64,000 nt of DNA from Rutstroemia sp. NJR-2017a BVV2 (Eukaryota > Ascomycota > Leotiomycetes > Helotiales > Rutstroemiaceae): assembly GCA_002946415.1 (NCBI GenBank), contig NJPS01000013.1, positions 124,001 to 188,000 of the forward strand. The letters run 5' to 3'. Position 1 is the stretch's first letter. Each line of letters starts with the position of its first letter. The notes beneath the pieces were generated by a model. It ran no database searches. It was not told the origin of the DNA and worked only from the letters and a program-made list of their open reading frames with translations. The position numbers and the translations under genes are program-made. This document shows positions 1 through 11,664 of this stretch, in pieces.

Positions 1-284
1 AGAAATTTATGTACAGTTAAAATCCCACTGGAGCATAAGCACAATTTTTTCATAACATCTCTAGCCCTTCGGCTACATACACAGGAGTTTGAAGTTTTTG
101 TGTTCACTGTCTCGTCTCAGCTACTGTATTGTTCTGGTTCATTGTCACTTTGTTTTTCCACTCCTCGATACCCAGAGAAGAATAGCTTTCAGCATCAGAT
201 CCTCATTACAGCATCATATCCCTTGTTACTTTGTGACATGTCACATGCAATTTAGTTTAAGGCGGTGGCTTCGGATCGTCCCTA

Positions 285-1850
285 ATGATGGCTGATATAT
301 CTCACATCATCCCCCCCACATCGAGCTTGGCCGAGAGACTTGATGAGGTACGAAGAAAGGCTGCGGCTGCAAGACTCGCAGCTACCAGGAACCCATCGGA
401 GATTTCAGTCACTGCCAATGAAATCAGCTTCGTTTCTTCTTCCTCTTGTTCCTCCTCCGATAATGATGATGCGATCACTCCAATAGCCAATCAAGGTCCA
501 TTGTCTTGTGCTGTTTCAAAAACCCCAATCAGAGGTGAACATTCAGAGGTCGGCCTTGTCGCCCATCAGCTGAAATCTTTGCTATCGGAGAAACGACGAG
601 GATTTTTTCAACCACTCGTCGAGGCAATTAGAGACTCCAAAAAAGACCATCTAGAGGGTATTTTACTCCACTTATGTATTCAGTTCCCTGATGCTAGAGC
701 TGTGGCCGAGTCATTACTCACTGCCGACGAAACTGCGATCGACCGACAGCTCGCAGTCGATAACAAACGACTATCCAAGACACCAGTCTCTGAAGGCAGT
801 GGAAGCCCCCTCACAGCCGATCAAGAACTATCGATCGCCCAAGCAGGCGGCAACAGGCACTTCATTCCCAAGAAATCAGATGTTGAGAATACTGTCACTT
901 TGGATGATAAATCATCCGACGCACAACCAGAAAAGGTCAAAAAGGGTCCAGAGAAGCTTTGGAAGGCCCCAGAGAATCTGCAAAAGGCTGCAAAATCGCC
1001 GTCAGATATTGCAGATCAGGGTGTGCATACAGTGGGTCCCGAGAAGCGTAAGCGGGAATCATCGCCTGACAAACGCTCTGAGCCAGTCCCATCAAAGCAG
1101 AAAGAGCCCTATGTAAGTCAAGATACAACAAGTCTGCAGTCTCAGGTGTTAACTAGAATCAAGTACGTCATTCCAAAGCGCTCCAAGATTGATGACACAA
1201 CATCAGCTCATCCGCCCCTCGAAAAGTTGACAGTTGCAAATAAACAAGACGGGAGACAAAGAATGGCCCCAGCTCTGCCAGCCACGGGAACGAACCCACG
1301 TAAAACTTGTCGTGTCTGCCACAAGATATTTTTCGACGCGAGCACATTGAACCGTCATTTTAAAAAGATCCATGGAATTGAAGTAGGGAGCCTGAAGTGT
1401 TCAAAGTGTGAGCAGAGGTTTTCTGGACAAGACGCTGTTTACCGCCATGAGCAATCCGTACACGGGAGCAAGCCTGAAGCTCCGAAGTTCGCTCGACAAG
1501 AAGACGACGCAACAAATCAAAGCTCTGAGAACATTGCTGACGATTCCGATGCCAATGCACGTGTGATCAAATGTCCCGACTGCGAGAATACATTCAGTCG
1601 GACAGGTGGTCTTCACCATCACCAGAGAAACGTACACCATGTCGACCCAAAGCCGTACAAATGCTCAAAGTGTAACAAGGATTTTGTAAAAGCCGAGCAT
1701 CTCGATCAGCATATGAGCGCCAGCCATCTTACTGATCACTTCGAATGCGTGAAATGTAGACATGTCTTCGCGAATGGTGATGATCTTGCAACACACCTAA
1801 GTTTTCAGCACGGCGAGCGGGTCGATCCGCGAGGTATGAACGCTGCTTAA
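285..1850 (+). CDS. Five-finger C2H2 zinc-finger protein
   Basis: Single-exon gene of 521 residues, with two tandem ATGs at 285 and 288, so the start is uncertain by one codon. The first two thirds are low-complexity and charged, rich in Ser, Lys and Glu (a Lys-Pro-Glu run near residues 215-240). They start with a short predicted helix rich in Arg and Ala. Five C2H2 fingers follow at about residues 341, 371, 429, 459 and 487, each with C-x2-C and H-x3/4-H spacing (for example CRVC...H, CSKC...H, CPDC...H). The fingers suggest nucleic-acid binding in the nucleus. I do not recognise the orthologue. Fungal multi-finger proteins of this layout are mostly uncharacterised, so a regulator role is inference. 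No intron is needed. Confidence 0.85.
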   Translation: MMADISHIIPPTSSLAERLDEVRRKAAAARLAATRNPSEISVTANEISFVSSSSCSSSDNDDAITPIANQGPLSCAVSKTPIRGEHSEVGLVAHQLKSLLSEKRRGFFQPLVEAIRDSKKDHLEGILLHLCIQFPDARAVAESLLTADETAIDRQLAVDNKRLSKTPVSEGSGSPLTADQELSIAQAGGNRHFIPKKSDVENTVTLDDKSSDAQPEKVKKGPEKLWKAPENLQKAAKSPSDIADQGVHTVGPEKRKRESSPDKRSEPVPSKQKEPYVSQDTTSLQSQVLTRIKYVIPKRSKIDDTTSAHPPLEKLTVANKQDGRQRMAPALPATGTNPRKTCRVCHKIFFDASTLNRHFKKIHGIEVGSLKCSKCEQRFSGQDAVYRHEQSVHGSKPEAPKFARQEDDATNQSSENIADDSDANARVIKCPDCENTFSRTGGLHHHQRNVHHVDPKPYKCSKCNKDFVKAEHLDQHMSASHLTDHFECVKCRHVFANGDDLATHLSFQHGERVDPRGMNAA

Positions 1851-2664
1851 CCGGCCAACCTTCTAGGCCAAGTAAGGAAGGAAAACCGGAGTGTGAATCC
1901 CAATATCCCTTCAAAATCCACCGTTTCAGGCTGGGCCGATAAGAAACATATCGCTCCACAAGGCGTAATGTATCGAACGTATTGGTTAAGGTACGATATT
2001 TGGCCGCCTCTAGTTGTCGGTCTAGGCTTTCTGTTTGAGCATTCACCACATGCATGCCAGTAGGTCCAATCTCACAATCGCAATATCCCTCTGTGAATGT
2101 CTAATCTCAATATCGATTTTATCCTTGATTTAACGCTCTAAAATCTAGTAGCTGACTTATCCTGGCATTAATATCCAAAGCTATGTTACGTCGCACGAGT
2201 CACAGCCCCGCACTAGCTACGACCGGCAAACCGAGATACATATTCTCTGCATCTATGAGAAGGTTCTATGCAGCACGAATAACTCTTTTCGTTCGGGATT
2301 ATACAGTACGGTGTGACGGTGTGGCACAACTTTGGGACCGAGACCGCGGAAAGAAGCGCAGTACACGCCGAAAATAAACGTCTGCGTCATTTAGGTCACT
2401 TGCGCCACGCAAACTCGGCCATAATTTCAAGGGGAAAGGGGAAAGGGGAAGAGCTGAAACACACCTTAAGGAATCTCTTACCGGGCGTCGAATTATTGTC
2501 TTGTCAGCATTTCCAATTGCAAATTTTTTCCTGTGCATACCAGTTATGAATCCTCGTTTTCGAATGGTCGACTACGCATGCATGTCAGATTTTGGGTGTG
2601 ATTTCTTCGAAGCGAGCGCTTATACTTCGCCACCCCAATTGGTGTAAGCGCGTATGCAACAGAC
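1851..2664. other. Intergenic stretch, no supported gene
   Basis: Downstream of the C2H2 gene. I see only short random reading frames and a short purine run (GGGGAAA repeated about three times near 2430). Confidence 0.5.
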
Positions 2665-2841
2665 TCAACTGAGATGAGATGACAGCTTATTCGTCCCCTT
2701 AGCAAGAATGTCCGCGTCTTTGCCTGTTGAGCCGCCGCTAGCCTCGCGTGTTGTTGGGTTGGCTGTGCATGGGACAAGGGTTCTACCGCCGGACACTTGA
2801 TTTTGGGTCCAGGATGTCATGGGGGACGGTTGCATTTTCAT
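2665..2841 (-). CDS. Possible small protein, 58 aa
   Basis: An uninterrupted minus-strand frame from an ATG at 2841 encodes 58 residues with ordinary codon use. It is rich in Thr, Ser, Gly and Lys, with two Met close to the start and a single Cys. Its upstream region on the minus strand is the C-rich complement of the 11-bp repeat at 2921-2970, which would then be 5' leader or promoter. No family is recognised and no intron supports it. It could be chance. Confidence 0.25.
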   Translation of the reverse strand: MKMQPSPMTSWTQNQVSGGRTLVPCTANPTTREASGGSTGKDADILAKGTNKLSSHLS

Positions 2842-2920
2842 GACTTGGCAGCCTGATGATGCATGCAGGTGGTGATCAATGTATGGATAGATGCACAGAT
2901 GAGATGAGACGACGGGGGGA

Positions 2921-2970
2921 GGGATGGGATTGGGATGGGATTGGGATGGGATTGGGATGGGATTGGGATG
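2921..2970 (+). repeat. 11-bp G-rich tandem repeat, G-quadruplex-prone
   Basis: About four head-to-tail copies of GGGATTGGGAT, preceded by a partial unit. This leaves a run of GGG tracts separated by AT or ATT loops on the plus strand, which fits the G3-plus short-loop quadruplex pattern. A diverged copy continues near 2980-2990. Confidence 0.85.
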
Positions 2971-3676
2971 GTGATGTATTGGATTGGGATGATGTTGCAT
3001 GAGATTGAATTATGCAATGCAATCATCTGTCTCCTTTGCTTGCTTTTGTTTCTGCATCGATTTCCGCGGCTCATCTTATGTATGATGATGAAACAATGAT
3101 CATGTTTGTAGTGATGGCAGAGAGTTGGGGGATATCATGCCGGCTGCGTCTATCCATCGCTCGATCGCGGGTAGCAGCCGCATGAATGACTCAGGACGTC
3201 GGAGCATGGTAGGAAAGAACATGTATTTAGAGGTTCATCTCTCTCATACCCAGACCCGAATCAAGCCATCCACCACCACTTTCTTTCCGGACCTGCCTTC
3301 CTGCCTGCCGCCCTTTCTTTCTTTCGTTGCTGTTACAGCCTTATCGATCGTTCTGTCATTCATAGGCTGTACGGCTTTCTTCTTGAAGTTGTGTCACCAA
3401 TCCATACATATTATCCCTGATCATCTTTTCTTGTCCCACGTGTGGTTCAGCGGCTATTATCTTCCGTTCTGGTTGCGTAACTCGCGACTGAAGTTCGATA
3501 TAGAACTGTGAGACATTGACGGGCGATTTTGTGGATCGAAATTGAATACTCGTCGGTTCCTCTTGCTTCATTTTGTTCGAACAGATAAGCAGCATCACCC
3601 ACCCGATTTGTCCCCAGTTCGAAGAGATCACGTGCGCGAATCATCGACTTGAAGTTGGACATTCAAGACTGTCAAG
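2971..3676. other. Intergenic / probable 5' leader
   Basis: From about 3240 the sequence becomes pyrimidine-rich (CTTTCTTTC runs near 3310-3340), typical of a fungal promoter or 5' leader in front of the gene at 3677. No supported gene. Confidence 0.4.
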
Positions 3677-4247
3677 ATGCCGACAAGCCATTCAAACTAC
3701 TCGACTGTGGCAGTGAATGGATCGGTCGTTGAGTATGTTGACTTCCTTTCTTTCCTGTCCCCTCCCTCACGGTTCTTTGTGTCCCTGTTCTGGCTTGTCC
3801 ATGTTCCCTCTCCTTTCTTTCTCTTCTGCGCGGAGACTCTTATACTTTCATTATTCACTCCACAAGCTCCGCTGTCTCCTTTCTTCTCTTCTCACACACT
3901 TCGCCTCTTATCAAAAGAATTCAAAACTGACATCTCCCATCCTCACGTTTAGTTTCACCTCCCCTCCCTCCACCAATTCAACCCCTTCACGTTCTTCGAC
4001 AAACATCAAGAGCGATAAACCAGTCGTTGTGAAACATAAGTCTTTGGAGAATAGACGTCTGCAGGGCTTTCTGCAGGATGCAGGTGATAAAAGGAGTGCG
4101 GAACGGAGTGTGCTGGGGATGGGGAAGAATGGGATGGAGATGGAGCGGGGAGGGAGTGTCAATGAGGGGGAGATTAGGAAGGTAATGGGGGAGGAGTTGA
4201 GGGGTTGGGGGAGGTGGTTTGAGGATGCGGGGAGGAGGGAGGCTTAA
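3677..4247 (+). CDS. Small spliced protein of unknown function, 116 aa
   Basis: Two exons, 3677-3732 and 3953-4247. The intron (220 nt) has a GTATGT donor and a TTTAG acceptor. It is a phase-2 intron and keeps the frame exactly. The product is 116 residues with no signal peptide or membrane segment. It has a Ser/Thr/Pro-rich N-terminal third (to about residue 40) and a charged C-terminal part with a basic stretch around KHKSLENRRL and an acidic helix ending in WFEDAGRREA. Only about 19 codons lie in exon 1, which is why simple frame scanning misplaces the start. The intron phase and the CT-rich leader support a real gene. The family is not recognised. Confidence 0.65.
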
Positions 4248-4357
4248 GTAAGGGGTCGTGGAAGATTTGGTCTTGTGGTGTGGCTTTTGTTGGTGTTTGC
4301 GTAGTGATTTTGTTGCTTGGGACTTTTGTTCGGTGGCTTTTCTTGATGGTGTCGGTT

Positions 4358-4435
4358 GGTGGTGTTGTTTGGTAGTATTGCTTGTTAGCGTTGCTTGATG
4401 GTGTTGCTTGGTGGTGTTACTTGGTGGTGTTACTT
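4358..4435 (+). repeat. 13-bp minisatellite, six copies
   Basis: Six head-to-tail 13-bp units of consensus GGTGGTGTTGCTT, the last two identical (GGTGGTGTTACTT). They lie about 110 bp past the stop of the small gene at 3677-4247, in the probable 3' region. The period is not a multiple of three and no reading frame uses it. Confidence 0.85.
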
Positions 4436-6053
4436 GGCCGTGTCTTTTGCGGATGTACGCTGACGACGCTGACGACGATGATCATGGACTTGCTGGTTTT
4501 TTCAGGGAAGGTTTTCTTTTCTGTTCTTTTCGTGTTTGTCTTAGTATAGTTCTTTATGTTAGACGTTTTGTATGGCGGTCTTTCTTCATTGAGGCTGTAA
4601 AGGTTTGCTCTAGGCACTCTATGGTCTTCGGCTGGATGTTGTGATATTTGGTGTCTTTATATTGTAGAGTGGACGAATGAGGGACTGTGTTGGTGCATAT
4701 CTAACGGGTTCCTTTGACAGCTGTCGACTAGATTGGGATATGCTAGCTGTCGAGGCGATTATGTATAGTCTTCAATGTCGTTTTATAATTGTGACATTGT
4801 GAAGCGGAGATCAGGGAGGAATGCGAATATCACACGAGCAAGAATGTGTATTTCCGTCCGTCTTCTCAGCGCTCAATGCAATGATCCAAGTGAAATGGAG
4901 GGCATCGTCCTCGCTGTCTCCGGAGTCCTCGGACAACGAATTTATGTTAAGAAGGACTTCTCAACGTGATTTTGCGAGAGAACAGATCGATCCATCCCAC
5001 CAAGCCCGTCGGTATCCAACAGAGCGATCAAGCACTCCCATTTCACCAAAGCGAAGCTGTTTTTGGGTATCGCCGTCGTGGAAGTAGTCGCCAAGTTTGA
5101 GTGCTTCAAAATACGGGCTCTGGTCATAATATTAGGTCTCTCTGAGGGTGATCTCCGGGTGACGTCCGGGTAAGGAAGATACCGGCGATACCGATATCGA
5201 AAGGACAGGAAAATGGATGAGGCCCGTGCCGTCCACATTAGGTAATGGCACCAGCCGCTGCTTTACCCGCGTCCATACCCCTCGATATACGCGTGTCCAA
5301 TTTCTTGACATTCATTCAAACAATACACTCTCCCAGGATTGACAGGTGCATCCACTTCATGTACAAAATTCCCAAGAAATATCAACCAATGACCCAAACC
5401 CGTGATTGAGGAAAATAGATTGCCCTTATGCACGACCAGCGGTAGCATATGACACCGTGGAAGAATACGATCTGCGGACTGGTCAAATGTGTATCGGCAC
5501 TGCATGAAAATCCGCACCCCACCTTTTGTTTATCGGAGATAAATAACTGCTTTGGGATCATTATCAGATCTCCTTCTGCATTCGATTCGGCCCCGGAAAG
5601 GTGGGGTGTTCTGTGTGCCAAGTTACACACACATGATATTATGCCGGTATTCAGGCCTCTCAGTTTGGCTGGTGGGAAAACAATATACTGAGCAGAAGAA
5701 TAAGGCAAGTGGTTAGGGAAACGCGTCTTGGATAATGACAACGTGATGGGGGAAAATTATCCGATTGATTGAGATTGGCATCGCGATGGATCAAGCAGGT
5801 ACCGCACCGGCATCGTACCCAGCGTTGCTTCGACTTAGTCCTAGCGGCCGGCTATTTCCCGTTGCCAAGCTGGCACTGGAGAATGCACGGTCTTGGACCT
5901 TGAGGGGTATGGAAATGTGGGAATAGAATGGTGATATAAGATCGTCGGTTCTCCCCAAAGGTTAGTTCTTTGCGCAATTGACAAGTCGGCCGATCTTTCT
6001 CCTTTCCCTTCAAGATCAACAATTGATCTTCACCCTATCTCACCCCATCAATC
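4436..6053. other. Intergenic stretch, no supported gene
   Basis: No gene is supported on either strand. The last ~100 bases before 6054 contain a TATA-like element (GATATAAGA near 5934) and a pyrimidine-rich leader (CTTTCTCCTTTCCC), plausibly the promoter and leader of the NLP gene. Confidence 0.45.
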
Positions 6054-6899
6054 ATGATTTCCCTCTCAAAGTGCATGCAGCTTTCGCTGCCTCTGTTGGC
6101 ATCGATGGCTCTTGCAACTCCCACACCGAAGCTGGAAAGCCGCGCGGTCATTGCTTCGGATGCCGTTGTGGGATTTGCAGAGAAAGTGCCAAGTGGAACT
6201 GTTGGGACAGTTTATGAGGCTTATCAACCATTTCTCAATGTTGTTAATGGATGTGTGCCTTTCCCCGCTGTTGATGCTTCTGGTAACACTGGGTATGTCG
6301 ATCTTTCTTTCACTATTCAGCAAATATTTAGCACATATTCATCTGACATGATATCAGTGGTGGATTAGCTCCAACCGGCGCTTCAAACGGAGACTGCAGC
6401 AGCAGCACAGGACAAATCTACGTCCGAGGTGCCCAAAGCGGAAGCTACTATGGTGTTATGTACTCATGGTAAGCTTTCCAGTTCCTCTTCCTGCAACTCA
6501 CCACTCACAACCTCTAGGTACATGCCCAAAGACGAGCCCTCTACCGGAATCGGTCATCGCCACGACTGGGAAGGTGTCATCATCTGGCTCTCCAGCTCAA
6601 CCAGCACCAGCGCATCCAACATCGTCGCTGTGTGTCCTTCCGCTCACGGCGACTGGGATTGCTCCACTAGCGGCTTCTCTCTCTCTGGCACCGGCGCTTT
6701 GATCAAATACGAAAGTATCTGGCCGATCGATCATTCGTGCGGTCTTACCAGCACTGTGGGCGGTCAGCAGCCGCTGATTGCGTGGGAGTCGCTGCCCACC
6801 GTTGCGCAGACTGCGTTGGCTACGACCGATTTCGGTAGTGCGAATGTGCCGTTCATTGATTCCGCTTTTACTTCGAATTTGGCTGCTGCAACTTTCTAG
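6054..6899 (+). CDS. Necrosis- and ethylene-inducing-like protein (NLP, NPP1 family)
   Basis: Three exons: 6054-6292, 6358-6468 and 6518-6899. The introns are 65 and 49 nt (GTATGT...CAG and GTAAGC...TAG). The exon sum is 732 nt, giving 243 residues, the usual size of the family. The N-terminus is a hydrophobic secretion signal ending near an ALA|TP boundary at about residue 22. The family's conserved heptapeptide GHRHDWE lies at about residues 129-135, and one Cys pair is present (in exons 1 and 2), as in type-1 NLPs. Known members are secreted and many permeabilise plasma membranes of dicot plant cells by binding sphingolipids; others are non-toxic. The gene looks intact; its activity cannot be read from sequence alone. 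The neighbouring intergenic regions are empty, so it stands alone. Confidence 0.93.
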
Positions 6900-9800
6900 G
6901 GGATGGTGTGAGAGTGATGGGTGAGACATAGTAAGAGAGAGCGTGGAATGCATAGTGTTGTGATCTGTTGGGGAAAAGTTGGTCCTGAATTCCCGCGCAT
7001 TGAGTAATATTTCAAGCGATTTCAGTTTGTGACGAGGCTCTGAAGGACATGTTGACTTTGTATATCCGCATTGATGAACTATTCTCGCTCCATTTTCCCA
7101 GCAGACGGACCCTCACCCACAAAATTGTCCCTCTTTATCATGCTGCGTACTTCTGTATGTTAAATAGTTTTTCGAGTCCAAAGTTGCACATCTGATTGCA
7201 ACAGGCACTGAACATTCCACAAGATCATTGCTTGAACTTCACTTTCTCGTCGCCTTTAGTCTAATCCACTACCTCGCGTTCTGCAGCCGCAACTTGTTCC
7301 ACGTACTTCCTGTGTCCCAAGATCGATGTTTACTTATATACCGAGCACTTATGCACCAGGAAGTAGGTCTGATGTATCTCCCATGATACTCCACTTATGT
7401 ATGATAAAGTTCGTCGGTCTCTCAATTCAATATGCCTTCATTGTATCATCGACTATTCCCAAGCCAGTGTTTGGAATTCCGGTCTTGGTCATTGTTGGAT
7501 AGTCCGGTTGAGATATCTAGATGCTGTCAGTTACGTATGCACTTATATTTGCCTGGGCTTTCTTCATAGGTACAGTGTATGGTAATCTAGAACGCTTCGC
7601 TTCCGTAAGGAGTCTCTGCTGACCTTCAATGCCAGTCACCATAGTGTCAAGGCTATCATTCGAGGTGTAGTACTAGCAAATGGGTCTGGTCTCTTGCGAT
7701 GCGAATGTCTCGAAGCTCGCGACACATACGCACGACGGCCGAAGTTCCATACTCAACATGGGACATCAAAGGCTCCCTAGTCATTGGTTTGGTTATCGCT
7801 GTCGGCATCGTCGGTAGTGGCTAGTCGATCGCCATATTCTGCTTCGGAATTCTTCAACGGGTGCCTCCTGGTCTGATGTAGTTGTGTTAACGTACTCTAC
7901 TGCCAGCCTTTGATTATGTGGCAGACCATCTAGTTGCGCGCCACCAACCGTCTGACAAGCTGCTGATGTCCAGTATGCTGTTAATTTGCCCCTTCAACTT
8001 CGCCTGCTGTTGCTCAGGAGCCCTAACGACTTCACAATAATTTCTAGACCATCAGACAATTTGGTCAGCGCGTCAATTATATTTCTAAGTATTTTTGCAT
8101 CGTTTATAGCTCACCGTGTAACCTTCTATGGAGAAGTGTCTTTGTGGGGTTTCCATATGTGAAATTCGAAGCGGCCAAAAGGAGTTCTGAAGACCTCAAT
8201 ACCCGTGAGACAGGCTAGCCACATATGTCCCAGCACCCACTCTCCAAGAATCGCGTCACTTTTAGCTTTACAATACCCCTCAAAGTTGAGATGCCAGGAA
8301 TCAGCTATCCATCATACTTCTCATTGAGTCTAGTACCCTCTTTAAGGGGGATGTGATACCGAGAACGATTTCCCCTACATCCAGCTTGATATCAGAACGA
8401 TCAATGTTCCAGTCTTGCTGCAAATGGCAAACATAGAATTGGTTTGTAATTGGTACTACGGATTATACCCAAGGAAGCAATCGGGTTCGCTCAAAACGGA
8501 AACTGGTCGCTACTTAAGATAGAAACTTATAACATGATTAGTGAACTTATCAACGCATAAAGCTGTTAGAAGTCTTCACTGAAGTCTTCCCTGCTACAAA
8601 AACATGGATACATTCCATGCAAATAGTAAGAAGGCTGCGATGCGACACTGACAGCAGCACTCAAAGCGGCAGCCCCAGACATCTTTAATTAGTGCTTCAT
8701 TGAACGATACAATGTGCCCAAAGTAGGAAGGTGGAACGGATGCAGTGTTGAACATGGAGAGAAGCGTATTCTGACCACACCAGCATTTCCAGCTTATTGC
8801 AATGAATGCGCCAGTCTCGTGTATTATAACCTAAAAGGATAATTCTCAGCCTTTCTGCACATACTCACTGCAACTCAACCACAGCCTCTTGTAGCACGCG
8901 AGGTAAAGGATTGCGACCATAGCTAGGTAAATGGAGGTTTTAACCAGTGTGAGCTGCAACCGTAGCATAAAATCTTCCCGATGACATCGAAACGCATCAA
9001 CGACGGGTCAGATTTGGCCGTTTCGATAAGGTGATGTCGTCGTTGAAGGACGACGGCGAGTGTAAGATGTGAAATAAACTTGCAAGCATTCGAAACTGCC
9101 GAGCTGTCAAAAACTGTCACTGCCACCATCGATGGCACTTTAATCTCAAGTCGAACCCCAAACCAATTTCAAGCATCCGAAACCAGCGGAAACACTTCCA
9201 GAAGAAAAAGCGACAGATGCTTTTTCGAAAATTCGCCTCGCGGTCAACCCCACAGATCCACATATCCGCTCGCCAAGCGATCCCGACCAATGATCTTACT
9301 TGGACATGGGTTATGCTAATTTTCCTTCCGCTCTACCTTGTTTTATCGATTGCATGAAGGGGGTAGTGAGTTCATCTGATATCGGGGTTTGTGTTTAGCA
9401 TGTGTTGGTGCACAAGAATGAATAGAGGAGATCATCCGCTTCGTCTTTCCCCTTTCACACTGCATATATCACACACACACCACACCGGTCCAACAAACCA
9501 AACCCAACCAGGTCAACTCCGTGCACACTGCCCGAAGAATCGTTGCTTTTCCTCACAACGGCATAAAAAATGATGCCTGATATGAATCCGTACTGCCGAA
9601 TACGGCTACGGGAACCAACAAATCGTCTGCCTAGCTCCACAAGTTTCGTGTTCGAGTATTTTTCCTTCCTTCCATTGTCTACGAATCATCTGCACGGATG
9701 TATGTTGAGTCCAAGCTTTTCTAGATGTGGGCTGCGGCTCCACTGCTTTGACTACACTATCCTTAGAAGAGAAGAGAAATAGACGGCCTATCCGACGAAG

Positions 9801-10055
9801 GATTCGGTCGGTTGGGGTGTTAGTATTGAGGTTCCTAGTGGGGAAAAGAAAAGGACCGAGAGACGTATCTACAATCCAGAAGCCGGGGAAGGGGAACAGT
9901 CGGATAGGGGAAGAGATTGTCGAGACAGTTTAAGGGTAACGTTTCAACACGGGGAAAGTACCCGCTCGTGATATGTACGTGAATTAGAGATACACAACAG
10001 GTAGTGGATGTAACACAATTCTAGATTCTTTTGATCTGCTTCATTTATTTTGCGC
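6900..10055. other. Gene-poor stretch
   Basis: No gene model is supported over 3.1 kb. Short peptide-like runs occur (for example near 8260-8350 and, in one frame without ATG or valid splice sites, 9040-9319), but stops and missing splice signals interrupt them. This could be decayed coding sequence. A short CA run lies near 9470-9485. Confidence 0.4.
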
Positions 10056-10459
10056 CTACAAAGTAACCTGTATGCCTAACCCTATCCTAGAATGACAAAA
10101 GCTCCGTTCATGCATTCCCGTCCATCCTGCCGGCTTGCTTGCCTTGCGTCTTCCTAAGCCCAAAATGCGATTCCACTTCCAAGGTCGATAAAATTGTGAC
10201 TTGACTGTAGATACCGTACGCCCGTCCCAGTGCTTCGCCTCCACTCCCTTGGCCAAATCATCGTGATATGATACAAAGATCTGGTTGTGTCGCGCCTCCC
10301 TTGCTCCATGATTGTGTGGATCCGGCGTGGCTTTAATTGACGGAAACCATTAGGTATCTTTCGTCATACACGGGTCAATATCGTTGCAAGACTCAGAGCT
10401 CGTACGAGCTCAGACTGCCCTACAGCTTCTCTTGGCCGATCATACTGTGTAGTGAACAT
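10056..10459 (-). CDS. Possible small spliced protein, 120 aa
   Basis: Two exons on the minus strand: 10372-10459 (ATG at 10459) and 10056-10330. They are separated by a 41-nt intron with a GTGTAT donor, a CTAAT branch-like site and an AAAG acceptor. The phase-1 junction keeps the frame and the total is 363 nt. The second exon has credible codon use and a Trp/Arg/Lys-rich composition. No family is recognised and there is no signal peptide. The donor is not ideal and the intron is short, so I rate this as possible. It lies tail-to-head upstream of nothing obvious; the next gene begins its 3' end at 10690. Confidence 0.35.
10396..10411. repeat. 16-bp perfect palindrome
   Basis: GAGCTCGTACGAGCTC is a perfect inverted repeat without a spacer, inside exon 1 of the possible gene at 10056-10459. 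It could be a dimer-binding site or chance. Confidence 0.6.
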
Positions 10460-10689
10460 GAATGTGTTCTTCAGGCAGTGATAAAGTGAGTGGCGGAATA
10501 ATTTGTGATTGAGATCGATAGATTATGAATTGCCGTGGTGGTTAACGACTTGAAACAAAATTTTAGATGCTCCTTCTGAAATATGCTCGCGACCAGTGGT
10601 GTATATTCGCTGATATACTATAGTCCACATTTCCATTCGTGATACCGCCCCTCAATCAAAATTGTGATCCGTCCATGGCGGTCCCTCTT

Positions 10690-11565
10690 TCAACCCGTGC
10701 TCTTCGGCCTCTGAGCAGCTGCTCTCCTCCCACAGGCATGCTCGAACTGACTAACTACGTAGGGTGGTGGCGGTGGCGGCGGTGATACTGGCGATACAGG
10801 CGACGAAAAAGATAGGTTCGGTGAATTTGGTGCATCGTTCGAACTCACAGCCCAACCAATACTCCTAGGACCTCTAGGCAAATCACCCACACTGTCCCAC
10901 ATCCAAGGATCCCATACATCATGACTTAAACTATCCACCGTCATCATTGCCTGTTGAAGTTCAGATAAATCTCTCACTCTTTGAGGATCTTCTAATCGCC
11001 GTGGGGGAGGTTCAAGACTTCTATGGGATGGTCGAGGATTTGCGGGTTCAGTAGGTTCAGCATTCCAGTATGAAGGTGGTGTCGACCATGGTAGATCATC
11101 ATCACCTAGGCGAAATCTACCTGGTGTTGGTGGTAAGGGTCTCTCCATTATGTTTGGTCGGGGAAGACTATCTCGGTATTGAACTGGGCTGTCTGGAGTA
11201 AGTGGACTAATTGGACAACTTCTATCGCTCATGGTAGGTGGAGCTGATCGTCCTCTCTCTGGTGTTTCCGAAGTTCTGATAGCCAACCCTCGAGTGCGTT
11301 CTTGTTGTCTTTGTTGGTACCGAGGAGGTTGACTGGGCTGGTGGTGACCTGGTGTCAGGATGGATGGTATCGACGGGTCGTTTGCCATTGTATCAATTCT
11401 ATCCTTCATATTCTTCGACGCATATGTTAATGCCCCTCCATGTATCTTATCGTGCTCTGATCTTGATACTCTAAGTTCAACGTTGACATACACTCCTGGC
11501 GCTCCGGGCCAACGTGAGTTTTTTTGCGCTCTTGGCGGATACGGCGAATCCAAAGATGTTGCCAT
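10690..11565 (-). CDS. Proline-rich disordered protein of unknown function, 291 aa
   Basis: One uninterrupted frame from the first ATG at 11565. The frame stays open for about 40 codons further upstream without an ATG, so an upstream exon is possible. The product is strongly biased to Pro, Ser and Arg, with SPxSP and PPTP motifs and a run of seven to eight Pro near the C-terminus (SPVSPPPPPPPY). The least biased part is the N-terminal ~60 residues (PGVYVNVELRVSR region). No signal peptide, membrane segment or recognised domain is seen. Such proteins often act as scaffolds or phosphoproteins, but nothing here proves that. Confidence 0.7.
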   Translation of the reverse strand: MATSLDSPYPPRAQKNSRWPGAPGVYVNVELRVSRSEHDKIHGGALTYASKNMKDRIDTMANDPSIPSILTPGHHQPSQPPRYQQRQQERTRGLAIRTSETPERGRSAPPTMSDRSCPISPLTPDSPVQYRDSLPRPNIMERPLPPTPGRFRLGDDDLPWSTPPSYWNAEPTEPANPRPSHRSLEPPPRRLEDPQRVRDLSELQQAMMTVDSLSHDVWDPWMWDSVGDLPRGPRSIGWAVSSNDAPNSPNLSFSSPVSPVSPPPPPPPYVVSQFEHACGRRAAAQRPKSTG

Positions 11566-11664
11566 TTCGGAACGATCAATATAAATATGTGACCGAAAGC
11601 TGTTGTTGTGGTGATCACTTATAGTAAGTTGGGTGGTTGAACCTCGTTGGTAGACAAGCGTCAA

